A stretch of 64,000 bases of DNA from Anisodus tanguticus (taxonomy: Eukaryota; Streptophyta; Magnoliopsida; Solanales; Solanaceae), in contig CM067547.1 in assembly GCA_034509755.1 (NCBI GenBank), positions 44,418,859-44,482,858 of the forward strand, given 5' to 3'. Each line of letters opens with the position of its first letter. Within the stretch, counting starts at the first letter, position 1. The notes beneath the pieces are model-generated. The model was not told the DNA's origin, did not search any database, and saw only the letters and a program-made list of their open reading frames with translations. The position numbers were made by a program, and so were the translations under genes. Of this stretch, positions 34,960 to 46,399 are shown piece by piece.

Positions 34960-37900
34960 GGAGTCGCCACCTAATTATTTTTACGATGAATTATATTAAA
35001 CTAAATGTTGCAATGTAAACTCCGATTTTAATGGTCTACGAAACTAATGAGATTCTAGGCAAGGGTTCTTTATTATCCTAAAGGGAAGGGGTTAGGCATC
35101 CTTTAAGATCCGCTAACTTGCGGTTATCCGGTCAAACTCAGGTTAATATTGCTAAGAGAAAATGCATGTTTAAAAGTATATAGAGTAAAAAGATGTTTGC
35201 AAATATTTAGTAAATGATGCATTTTATACAAGTATGCATTCGTATGACATAAAAGAAAGATACATGTAAAGTTTGAAAAATATGCATTTGTAACAATTGA
35301 TAGTAAAAAAAATAAAATTATTTATAATGCCAAAGAAGTAATTTTTTTTGGAAATCATTGAGTTGCAAATTGAAAAAAAGATAAACTTATTTGTAAGATT
35401 AATAAAGCGAATAAAAGATGACCAAAGTTATTTTGAAAATTTTGAATATGCATGACGAGCCTAAAAATAAATAAACTAGCGAAGGATTTCTATGTTTGAA
35501 TTAACTGAGCCTACAAGTAAATAAACTAGCGACGGGTTTTAAACTACCCTATTAATTATCCATTCATGACCTAATTATTCTAAATATCCTAACAATCACA
35601 CAAACATTAAATAATTATTACATGCCCAAAAATAGAAATAACGGAATTAAAGAGTAATAATAAAAGGGGAACTAAGGCGGATGACGATGTCATCTAGCCC
35701 TATTTGTTTTGAAAGCCCGAGGTTGGAGAATGCAAGGAGTGTGGATGCAGGTCTTCGTTTGACACTAGCCATGACGAGTCTCATAACGAGACTCTTCGTT
35801 GCTCCCGATGCATTTCATGTAAATGAAAGAAAAGAAAAGGATTAGAGAATGGAACATGAAAGCATATATACATAAGAAAGTAAACCAAATAATTCATGAA
35901 AGATAAAAGTGTTATTGGGAAGAATATGTTGTTGGGCCCTTAAGCCCAACGGCTCAAGCAGCTTGCGGAATCAGCAAAATGTGGGCCAATAGGCCTATGG
36001 GACACGCATAGAAGAGGGAAAATAAATGTCGCAATTGGAACGTACCCCGGATTTTCATATATAAATAAATATCCATAATGAAGCTCAAACACCTACTTTA
36101 TATCAATTAGCAAACCAGAATAGCAGTCTAGCAGGCACAAATAAATAATATTCCAAGTATTTGAACTCAATATTGAGCCTAGAAAGAACACATAATACGC
36201 AGAAATAAAGGGGCAGACCCAATAACTGACATGTTTTTCTTAGATTTTGAAGAGAGGAAAAGAAAACAGGCTCAAAACTCACATCAGCCCAATCTTCTAT
36301 TATCTAGCAAACATATGAGCCCATACTTACATGCGTGGGACTGATATATAAAAGATATTCCAAATATATGTGGTATACCTGAAGGTATACAAAAGTATAT
36401 AATCGAAATATACACCTAATGTATACCAAGGCCTATATACCTTATATAGGTTTGAGGTATACCATTCCAGATTCAACAAATTAGAAAGAAAAACAGGCCA
36501 GTCATAGGCAAGCTCGTGCATTAATAAAGATAAGTAAAATATGGGGTATTTCATGACTCAAACAGACGACATCATGCTAACATACAAAATAAACATTCTC
36601 AGATGCAACAAGAGAGGAAGAAATACAAACACCTCACTTCAAATCACATATATAACCGTAGACCAGAATATTCCTTAACATATTCCATCCTAAACTAAGA
36701 TAGGAAGAATCAAACTGGATATACCAACATGGGAAAGAGACAAGACACATATCATAACTAACTAGCATGTTTAATGGCTTACGATATATCACCTGCCATC
36801 ATATTTCAAATAGAAACATATCCAGAACATGTTAAACTAAGCACAAGACCTTGTCAGGAACATGCCATGTTTCAATACTGCTTAATTTATCTTTAATCTT
36901 ATTCATAAACCAACAGACATACATAAGAGTTGATATACATATAATATTTGGAGTAATAGGATATGCTTGAAGGTATACAAAGATATACAACTTCGACATA
37001 CACCTTGTGTATACTGAAATTTATATACCATGTATACTTTTGAAGTATATTATCATGGGTTCAGCAAATGGAAAAAAGACCAACGTGAGCAAGTTCATGC
37101 ATCAATAAGAGAAAGGAAAATATAGTGATATCCCACATGATTTAAAGCAAACAATATTAAACCAAACAGACTCCATTAGCATGTTCAGACTTAAATTTAA
37201 ACAAGAAATAACCAAAACAGGGTACACTAACATGTAAAGGACTAAGACACATACACTAAACTAACTAGCATGCTTCATGGTCTCCTAATTTACCCATAAA
37301 CCAAAAGAGAAAATTCAATTTTCAAATATTTAAAAGACATAAAAGGAGGAACTGGACAGTAGCAACACATATCTAGGCCATTTCTAACACACCACATATT
37401 TATAAAACTGAAAATAGGCATGCTCGTATGAACAGATTCACAAACTAAGATAAAACAAACACATACTCCCAAGTAGATAGTTTAGACATAGGCACGACTT
37501 TGACAAGAATTAAAGATACTACTTATTCTTAAGTGAGACATGTTCAAATCATTCATTAGACCTTTTTATTCACCTAAGCAGTTTTATCATTAGACTATAC
37601 CCTATACATGCTTACTACATGAAACATGATCACAAGCCAGGTATGAAATGCATTAGAGACTACGGCTTAACAGGGTATAAACTGATTCAAATAGTGCAAA
37701 GCACTAATGCAAATGTCATTCAAACAAACTCAAAAGGTAGGGCATGATACAAGATAACTTAGGAGGTGTGATATACTAATATGGATGTATTTCAACATCT
37801 AAACATAACGGGCTAGTGCCACCAGTTCAACAGATATATGAGATAACAGAGATAACTAAATAACCATTCAAAGATAGGATTTCAGATAAGCAGGATTACT

Positions 37901-38100
37901 TAAACTAAACTAAGCACACATGAAATCATATCATTCATTTCATTTGACATAATACCATTTCAGAACATGGCACAACATAGTTGGGATGGTTATTTAGTAT
38001 ATTACAAGTCAAATAATCAAGACACCACAACTGATAAACAACAAACATCTATTAGGAATGAATCAGTTAAAAGAGCTCAATGAGATAGGCAAGTTTCAGT
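34960..38100. other. non-coding, AT-rich part of the gypsy solo LTR
   Basis: About 3.1 kb with no convincing open frame. Short motifs around TATACACC and GTATACC recur (36350-36460, 36960-37040), suggesting small internal duplications. Confidence 0.55.
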
Positions 38101-38108
38101 ATTTTAAG

Positions 38109-41100
38109 TAAGGGTGGCCAGTGGGCCGGGACGGCCCGACCCCATCCCGAGACCGCCCCGATCCCGCCCCGACCCCGCGTAAAAAAAAATGGTAGCGGGA
38201 CTCGAACTCGGGATGGGACAATGTCTCGTCCCGCCAGACCCGAGCCCGCCCCAGGCCCGCCCGCCCCGAGCCCGAGCCCAACCCTGCCCGTAGTCCTCCC
38301 TTTGCAAATATGGTCGTTGCACCAACGACCATTTTAGATTTTGGCCGTTGGCCAACGGCCATTTTAGGCCTCCCCCCATCCCCCTACCCCTTAATATTTA
38401 TTTTTAACCCATAAGTTATTATATTTATACTTTAACCCAATTTTCCAACTATAAATAACTCATTTTCTCTTCATCTTTCTCACAAATCTTCCTACAATCT
38501 CTCTAATCTCTTAATATATCTCTACAAGTCTACATTGTTTACTAAATATTCAATTTTATTTATTCATTTGGGAATTGGGAGTGAAGTTGGCAACTAGCTT
38601 GAGGATCTTCCATCGAGCAAAGTTTTAATTTTCAACCTCTCGATTACACGTCGATGTTACGTCGGCGTTTGGTACATTCGTTCCTTTATTAAATTATTAT
38701 TGTCTGTTTATTTTATTTAGCGCACTTAATTTTATTGTCTTTAATTATTTATTATCATAATTAAAATGAAAGGATTAAGAGGTATGTTTAAGGGTAAGGG
38801 TGCTTCTTCTAGTAGGGACGGCAACCAGGGCAAGGGTACTTCTTCTAGTCATCTTATTCCTACACAGGATGATTTTGTTGATACTCAACATTTTCCTACA
38901 ATACCATTAGATTTAGACAAGGAGCTATTTTCTGGAACTCAAGAAGACTTTAATTTAGACGATGATCTAGATGATACACCCACTAATGTTGATGACAACA
39001 CACCCACTAGTGCACCTTCAACTGAAATGCCTCCTATTCCCCATAGTATGAGACGAGGTCCAGCAAAACGACCATTAAAATCAGATGCATGGACATTTTT
39101 TGATAGGGACGTAGAGAATCAAGTAGCGATATGTAAAATTTGTAAAAATGTTTTAAAATTTAAAACTGGAAAAGGTCACGGTGGGATGGGGGGTTTAATT
39201 AGACACGTAGTAAGTGCTCATCCAGTTAGGTATGCCCAATACTAGGCTTCAAAACCGGGTGCGCAAACACCCGCTCCATCGGGACAAGGTTCACATACTG
39301 ATACTGTCCCGGACCACGTACAGGGTCAAATTAACCCTATGACTGGGGGAATTGTAGGCCCTAAATACAATAAACATAGAGATATGGAAGCAATATCAAA
39401 ATTAGTTGTTGTGGAGGGTTTGCCTTTTCATTTCCTTCATCTCCCGGTTTTATTCATTACATTAAAGATATATATAATCATGCTTTTAACGATTTTCCTA
39501 GATCAACTGTTAAGAGAGATGTATTTAAATTCGCGCATGAATATCAACAATATTTACGTTATTCATTTTATCATTTTAATGGCAAAGTATCTATCACGTC
39601 TGATATAGGTCGTAGTACTAACGGCCATGATTATTTAACTGTAACTTGTCATTGGATAGATTATAAATGGTCTATGCAAAAATGTATTTTAGCGTATAGA
39701 TATATAAATGATAGGCACACTGGTACTTTTATTGCAGATAATATTTATCAAGTGTGCCATTATTACGGAATAACCGATAAAATTATGACTATTACGTTAT
39801 ATAACGCTTCTTCTAACAATTACGCAATTACAATTTTAAAAAATAGTTTAACTCCATCTTTTCCAGATCATTTTCATATAAAATGAGCGTGCCATATATA
39901 TAACTTAATTGTAAAGGATGGTCTATCACTTTTTGAAGACATTCTTAGTAAAATACAATTTGCTATAAACTTTATTTTTAAAAGTAATAAAGTACAACGT
40001 AGAAAAGAATATAAAAAAACTTGTCACGATTGTGGACTATCTTATAGAAAAATTCCACAAGAAGTATCCACTAGGTGGAATTCTTTATACGAGCAACTAC
40101 TTGTTGCTTATGACTATAGAAAACCTATAACTTTATTTTTTAACTCTCATAATAAAAATCCAGCTGATATAATTTTAGATAGTGTTTGGGTAAAAATTTT
40201 CGAACTTATTGTATTTTTAGAGAAAATTTTTCAAGCAACAAAAGAATTTTCCGGTATATATTATCCTACTATTTCAACTATGTTGTTTTATATAACTCTA
40301 ATATTTTTATTACTTAGTGAATATATGGAAAAATCAGCTTATAAGGCAGCTATTAAAAAAATGTTTGTCAAAATTAAAAAATATTTTATTCCTATTCCCA
40401 CTATTTATATTATTGGTTCTGTATTAAATCCTACTATTAAAATAGACGGTACTAAATCACTAATTGAAACTATTTACGATTGTATAGAAGTACTACCACC
40501 TCCAAGTCCCAAAAATCTAAATCACCCACCACCTATTGAACAAACTAAAGAAGAAGTATTGTCTAGCGTAGAACACTAATGCAAAAAAATATATAGATTT
40601 TATCAACAAGAAAATGCTAGTAACTTACCGGCTTCCATACCATCTTCTTCATCTTCAACACAACCTCACAAAAGACATGTTGTTTCTGCGGCTAGTGTTG
40701 AAAGCCTCAGAAATAGAATGTGCGGCCGTACCTCTACTACTAACCAAATTAGCGAGTTGGATATTTTTGTTTTGCAGGGTTCTGTACCGTACCAAGAAGT
40801 TATCAATGAAGATGGACATGAAGACTTGCTGAAATACTGGATGGGGAATGAGAAGACATTTCCGACACTTTCATTGATGGCCCGAGATGTTTTGAACATT
40901 CAAGCGTTATCAACTGCGTCTGAAAGTGCTTTTTCTGCCGGCAGATATCAAATAGGAGACCACAGACACTCATTAGCCGGAGACAGCTTGGAAATTGCAT
41001 TATTATTCAGAGATTGGATACGAGCGGAGCGGAGAAGGTGCGGTCAACCGGAGATCAACGAAGAAGATGAAAACTACAACGAAATCTTATCCGAAGGTGG

Positions 41101-41586
41101 TGGAAGCAACGTAGATCAATTTGACCAACAAATACCAATTCCAACCGAAGAACCACAGGAAATCATCAAGCAATTAGAACATGTTTTTTTGAGAATTAAT
41201 TTTTTAATTGCAATTTTATAATGTAATTTGCAACTTTTGGACAACACCACAAAGTTACAATTTAGATTTTAGACAATTGTATTTGTATTACAAAAAAATC
41301 ATATGTCTAATAAATAATATAAGAGGCACAAAAACAGCCTTGGGATGTTTTTATTACACTATTTTATCTTGTTTATTGAGTTTTTTTATACATATGTTAT
41401 TTAAAAAAAAGAAAGGAAAACCCGCCGGACCCCGCCCCGACCCGATTCCGACGGGATCGGGATCGGGACGGGACTGGAGCAAGTCCCGCCACACCCGACC
41501 CCGCCAGACCCGACCCCGACCCCTTCGCCCGTCCCGCCCCAACCCCGACCCCGCCAGACCCGAGCCCGGCCCACTGGCCACCTCTA
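38109..41586 (+). mobile_element. hAT-2: 3.5-kb hAT-family DNA transposon
   Basis: Perfect 8-bp target duplication ATTTTAAG (38101-38108 and 41587-41594). Ends TAAGGGTGGCCAGTGGGCCG and, inward from the right, TAGAGGTGGCCAGTGGGCCG. C-rich arms lie on the plus strand at both ends. It is nearly identical to hAT-1 along most of its length, so the two moved recently on an evolutionary scale. Confidence 0.93.
38766..41221 (+). pseudogene. hAT-2 transposase, broken by nonsense changes
   Basis: The BED finger is intact in one frame (CKICKNVLKFKTGKGHGG ... RHVVSAH). The core and the C-terminal dimerisation block (FPTLSLMARDVLNIQALST, SESAFSAGRYQIG) match hAT-1. Stops: TAG at 39243-39245 where hAT-1 has CAG, TGA at 39884-39886 where hAT-1 has TGC, and TAA at 40577-40579 where hAT-1 has CAA. 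The last third (40718-41221) reads in one frame. Two of the three stops are C-to-T changes, the usual product of cytosine methylation. Confidence 0.85.
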
Positions 41587-41594
41587 ATTTTAAG

Positions 41595-43150
41595 TCTACA
41601 AAAGATCAACAAAAATCCAGAAACCACACATACACACACGAAGATCTTTATCATATTCCTAATAACCTAAACTCATGCATACCGATTTACAAGCATGCTA
41701 GTATAGATTCCAAGATGAGCATATATTCAAAATTCTACAGGCATGATTTCTAGTGTACGAAAGCGAGAAACGAATATATCAACTCGTTAGCAAAATATGA
41801 AATCTTAAGAAAGCAAATCGCGATGACATATAAAACACTCAAATCAGCCCGAAATGCTAATAAACACAAATAAATAAGTGGATAAAAGAAAGGAAGTTGA
41901 GGTTACCTTCTCCGGGCAGCGAACCGAGGCGTCGTCTCGAATCGTCGAGTCCGCTCGGAGAAGTGTGTTTATGCGACTGAAAAGAAAATGAGCATGAGTG
42001 TTTCGTGGCTGTGTCGAGCCAGGAACGAGAGTAAAAGAAAGGATTTCATAATCGAAACTTGTTCAAAATCACTTGTGAGAATGTTCAAAAAAGGTCCCTT
42101 TCTATCTCTGAAAATCCCCCTCCCAAAAAGAACCTCTCTATAACACGACCCAAAGAGCTCTATTTATAGCCGGATTTTGAGAGCTTAACAGCTAGAATTC
42201 GAAATTTGAATTCAAAGAAAAGAGGGAAAAAGTGATGGATTTTCTTTTCATCGAAAACCGAGACGATAATGAAGGGGTACGGGTTTGTGTTCTTACCCAC
42301 CGAATCCTTGAAGGTATTCTAGGGATCGACCGCGGCATGCATTCCTCGCAGGTCGATTTGACTCGGACGAGCTGTTCCATGCGCTGAGTTTCGAAGAAAG
42401 GGGAAAAAGGAGACTGTGTGATGCGAGGGCTCGGTGGTGGAGGGGACATGGTGGCAGTAGTGTGGTGAGGGTGTTTGTCCGGCGGGTAAAGGGTTGCCGA
42501 TTTTTTTGGTCGTCTGGTTTTGGTTTTGGGTTTTGGGGGCGATTGGGTGTGTGGCTGCATTTGAAGGCATTTTGACGATGGTGTTTAACCGGCGGTCTGA
42601 AGGTGATTTTGGTGGGGACTGTCGGATTTTGGGAGGTCTTGGGTGCGTTTGGTTTTTGGGTAAAGGGATGTAGGGTTGTTGTATTTTAGGTTTTTAGGAG
42701 TAATATGGGTTGGGTCGAATTGGGCCTCGGTTGGGTATTGGGGTGTCCAATTGGGATGGCCGATTTTGGGCTAAAATTTAGTTGTGTTGGTTCAGAGATA
42801 AGGGAAATAAAAGGGGATTGGGGACTTGGGCTGTTGGGTCTGGGCCGAAAATAGGAGTTAATTTGGAGATGGACTTTGGAGGTTGATAGAATGTTTTGGG
42901 TAGAAATTATTTTGGGTTGGGAAATAAAATGGTTTATGGGTTTAAAAATATAAAAGGGATTTAATATTAAAAATGCTTTGAATAAATGTAAATTACATAG
43001 GATATAGTATAACGATGTGATAATAATAAAACATAATATTTGTGAAATGCTTAATGCTTAATTAAACTAAAAATACGATGTCGTTTTGCGTAAATAAAAT
43101 AATGTAGAATATTAGGATAAAAACTATGATCATGATTAAAAAGGCAAAAT
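41595..43150. other. promoter-proximal part of the gypsy solo LTR
   Basis: Non-coding LTR sequence between hAT-2 and the LTR 5' end. Apart from the TATA box (42159-42168) and G/T-rich stretches (42430-42800) I see no defined feature; open frames here are short and low in complexity. Confidence 0.5.
42159..42168 (-). promoter_or_regulatory. TATA box of the gypsy LTR
   Basis: On the minus strand CTATAAATAG lies about 1.1 kb downstream of the LTR start, in the orientation the LTR ends imply. This is the expected place for the U3/R boundary of a long LTR. Confidence 0.55.
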
Positions 43151-43308
43151 GTAGTAGAAATACGAATAATAATAATAATAATAATAATAATATGTATGTA
43201 TATATATGCCTATATGTATATATATTAAATTGTTGTGAGGTGTCAAAAAATATTTAAAACCGCGAATAAATCGAAAAATATGGGACAAAATTGGGTGTCA
43301 ACATTGTG

Positions 43309-44841
43309 TCTGCGTTAAATGACCCAAATTGGAAAATTGCTATGACCGATTAATATAATGCTCTTATTGATAATAAGACGTGGGATTTGGTGCCCCGTCC
43401 TTCTGGTATTAATATTATTAGGTCTATGTTGATTTTTGCTCACAAGGAAAATTCAGATGGTTCATTTGCACGGCATAAGGCGCGGCTTGTGGGTGATGGT
43501 AAGACTTAGCAGGTTGGGGTTGATTGTGGTGAGACATTTAGTCCGGTGGTCAAGCCAGCTACCATTCGCATAGTACTCAGCTTGGCTCTTTCGAAAGCAT
43601 GGCCTATTCATCAGTTAGATGTAAAAAATGATTTCCTACATGGTGATCTCAAAGAAACAGTTTATATGCATCAGCCGTTGGGATTCAGGGATCCCAAACA
43701 TCCTCATCATGTCTGTTTGTTGAAGAAGTCCTTATATGGGCTTAAGCAGTCTCCACGGGCCTGGTATACAAGGTTTGCTGACTATGTTTCGACTATTGGG
43801 TTCACTCACAACAGGTTAGATAATTCCTTGTTCATCTACCATCGTGGTTCGTCCTTGGCCTACATTCTGTTGTATGTGGATGATATCATATTGACGGCCT
43901 CTACAGATGCCTTAGGCCAGTCTATCATGACCATGCTCAACTCTGAGTTTGCTATGAAAGACTTAGGGCCCTTGAGTTACTTTTTGGGGATTGTCGTCAC
44001 TCGTCATTCCGATAGATTGTTCTTGTCTCAACAGAAGTATGCAGCTGAGATCATCGAGAGGGCTGGGATGTCATCCTGTAAGTCCACTTCTACTCCAGTT
44101 GATACAAAGCCCAAGCTTAGTGCCGCGGCCGGCGTACCTTTCGAGGATCCGACCCGCTATCGCAGCCTTGCAGGGGCCCTTCAGTATCTTACCTTTACGA
44201 GACCGGATATTACATATGCTGTCCAGCAAGTGTGTTTGTTCATGCATGATCCCATAATTGAGCATATGAATGCACTCAAACGCATCATTCAGTATATTCA
44301 AGGTACAATTGACTATGGCTTGCATTTAAATCCTTCCTCGACGTCCACACTTGTCTTGTATACAGATGCTGATTGGGGTGGTTGTCCCAACACCAGACGA
44401 TATACGTCGGGCTATTGTATGTTTCTTGGCAACAACTTGGTCTCCTGGTCTGCAAAGCGTCAGTCGACTATATCCCGCTCAAGTGATGAGGCTGAATATC
44501 GAGGGGTAGCTAATGTAGTCTCGAAATCATATTGGTTACGTAATTTGCTTTTAGAGCTTCATTGTCTCATTCAAAAGGCAACCTTGGTTTATTGCGATAA
44601 TATTAGTGCAATCTACCTTTCTGGTAATCCGGTTCAGTACCAACGCACTAAGCATATCGAAATGGACATTCACTTTGTCCGTGAAAAGGTTGCTCGTGGT
44701 CAAGTTCGCGTATGCCATGTCTCGTCGAGATATCAAATTGCAGACATCTTTACGAAGGGTCTTCCCGCGGTCCTTTTTGAAGATTTTAGGGATAGTCTCA
44801 GTGTTCGAAGACCGCCCGCTATGACTGCGGGGGTGTGTTAA
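43309..44841 (+). pseudogene. Copia-3 reverse transcriptase and RNase H, largely open
   Basis: From ALNDPNWKIAM the frame has early stops (TAA near 43351 and TAG at 43507-43509), then runs open for 431 codons from 43546 to 44841. It contains HQLDVKNDFLHGDL, the catalytic YVDD (ILLYVDDIILTAS), YFLGIVVTRH, TRPDITYAVQQVC and the RNase H residues in YTDADWGG, DEAEYRGVA and YCDNISAIYL. This is the best-preserved retroelement enzyme in the window. Confidence 0.88.
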
Positions 44842-45564
44842 ATATCCACAATATACTTTATTGAGATAGGCGGAACTCCCCCTCTGAGAACCGTATATGA
44901 GACTTTCATCTCGTACAGCTCAAGCAAAAACACCCAAATACTAGTTGCAACGGATATGGAATAGAAAGTTTTAAATTTATTAAGTTCGATCCCATCTTCT
45001 CTGGAAAATCCGAAAGCTCTTCTTTGTGGCGATAATACCAAAATATCTAGTTGGCGCAGTCGTCTTTATCTTTATTTTGATACTTATGGGCCTCTTGAAT
45101 TCTCTTTTTCCCTATTTCTTTCTAGAATTTGTTTTTGTGGAATATGGCTTTTATTATTTGTTTTCTTTATTATTGATAGGAATTCTCTTGTTAAGACCCT
45201 ATGAATCGATTAAAACCTCATATTCATACTAGAACCACGATGATTCAATAAAAAAACCTAACCTAACATAATATACATGTGTATATTGGTCTCGGCTTTG
45301 CACTAGGTATTGCTCTCGGGTTTGACTGAATTGTACCATGTAATGTATGGTAAATATTTAGTATCCTAGTTTAGGTAATGTTGTAATATAATTAATATTG
45401 TACACTTACCATAATTATTGTATTACCATAAATGTATAGTTAGTATCCAAGTTGAATAAGGTTTTTGGAATATAATAGGAATAGGATTCTCCTATTATGA
45501 AAATATGTAACTTGTATATATAGTCTTTCAATTAATGAAAATAATCAGGGGATTATTTCTTTAA
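44836..45564 (+). repeat. Copia-3 3' LTR with an insertion
   Basis: 44836-44856 and about 45264-45564 align with the 5' LTR; the ~407 bp between them do not. Outside the insert the two LTRs differ at few positions. Confidence 0.85.
44857..45264. other. probable plastid-derived insert in the Copia-3 3' LTR
   Basis: This segment is absent from the 5' LTR. Read on the minus strand it contains GAGCTGTACGAGATGAAAGT followed by CTCATATACGGTTC, which folds like domain V of a group II intron. Its composition and a hydrophobic open frame at 45026-45232 also look organellar. I cannot name the source locus; a mitochondrial origin is possible. Confidence 0.5.
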
Positions 45565-45700
45565 GTTATTATAGGACCTTTTTGTGTACTGGTGGTCATA
45601 CATCAGCGACAACAAAATTAGTGGCTTAGAAATAATTGTATTTGTCAAAGGATGTTGGAGGATTGATTCTGACATAGAACTGAAATATATGAATTTCAAT
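45565..45700 (+). pseudogene. LINE reverse transcriptase fragment, right part
   Basis: It continues the fragment cut at 32475. The plus strand gives YYRTFLCTGGHTSATTKLVA, then LSKDVGGLILT, matching the segment after the reverse transcriptase core of plant LINEs. Homology fades near 45680. Confidence 0.6.
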
Positions 45701-45831
45701 TATAGATCATCTGAAATATATCACAATTCAGCTTCAAAGTGATACCAAGATTTATATGTTTGAAACTGATATCTGTCATGCTTTATATTCAAAAGAAGGT
45801 ACTTTGGTAATTAAAGATTTAGCACATTTAA

Positions 45832-46030
45832 TGTTAGAGTGATTATGGAAATATCTCATAATTACCTCTCTCATTATTATAATTGATATTGTAATTATTA
45901 TAATTATTGTAATTGTAATTAGGATATATAATTTAGGTAAGGTAGATTAGTTTTTCATTAATCAATCATAGGATCCATGTATATATATTGTATCTTTGGG
46001 AGAATATTAATCAAGGAATATCTTCCTACA
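45832..46030 (+). repeat. Copia-4 5' LTR
   Basis: 199 bp. It contains ATT/ATA-rich repeats (TTATAATTG units) that are partly duplicated relative to the 3' copy. Confidence 0.88.
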
Positions 46031-46399
46031 TGGTATCAAGAGCCAAAGATCATTTGCCCTAAACCCTATTCTCCTTCTCTCTTAGCCGATTTCCTCCCTA
46101 ATTTTCTTATTTTTTTCGGCCACATTAGGTTTAGTCTCATAAACACTAAACCTAAACAACCCCTATTTTCCTTGTTTCTTTCGGCCACACTAGGTTTAGT
46201 ATCATTAACACTAAACTTAAACAAACTAAAACCACTAAATCCCAAGCCGACAACTCCCCCAACCCATCCTCGGCAAATCACTTCTTTCTATTCCAAAAAC
46301 CTTAACCAAAATTTAGGGTTCTTCCAAAACACCACATACCACCCTTCTTATTTTGTTTCTAGTGGAACCTATAGCCGAAAAACAAGTCTTTCATCCCAC

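Larger units (their letters stand above)
34885..43303 (-). mobile_element. solo LTR of a Tat/Ogre-like Ty3/gypsy element, interrupted by hAT-2
   Basis: In the minus orientation it starts TGTTGACACCCAATTTTGTC and ends GGGCGCGACA, the terminal sequences I associate with large gypsy LTRs in Solanaceae. The flanks ctgtg (34880-34884) and ttgtg (43304-43308) are a 4-of-5 target duplication, and joining the flanks restores the Copia-3 frame (PV|SALNDPNWK). Without hAT-2 the LTR is about 4.9 kb. I see no gag, pol or primer binding site inside, so a solo LTR from recombination is the simplest reading. Confidence 0.75.
32476..45564 (+). mobile_element. Copia-3: Ty1/copia retrotransposon carrying nested insertions
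   Basis: Perfect 5-bp target duplication GTTAT (32471-32475 and 45565-45569). LTRs lie at 32476-32805 and 44836-45564. A primer binding site (TGATATCAAGAG) starts at 32806, and a CTGCGGGGGTG polypurine tract precedes the 3' LTR. Without the nested gypsy LTR and hAT-2 it is about 4.7 kb. The coding region keeps gag, protease, the C-terminal integrase block, reverse transcriptase and RNase H, but the integrase core is deleted. Confidence 0.9.

Noticed and set aside
42192..42570. Minus-strand Pro/Thr-rich open frames of 83-122 codons
   Set aside because: They lie in the gypsy solo LTR, are low in complexity and have no conserved domain.
45026..45232. Hydrophobic 68-codon open frame that could be read as a membrane protein
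   Set aside because: It is inside the probable organellar insert in a retrotransposon LTR and has no nuclear promoter context; I could not match it to a known plastid protein.
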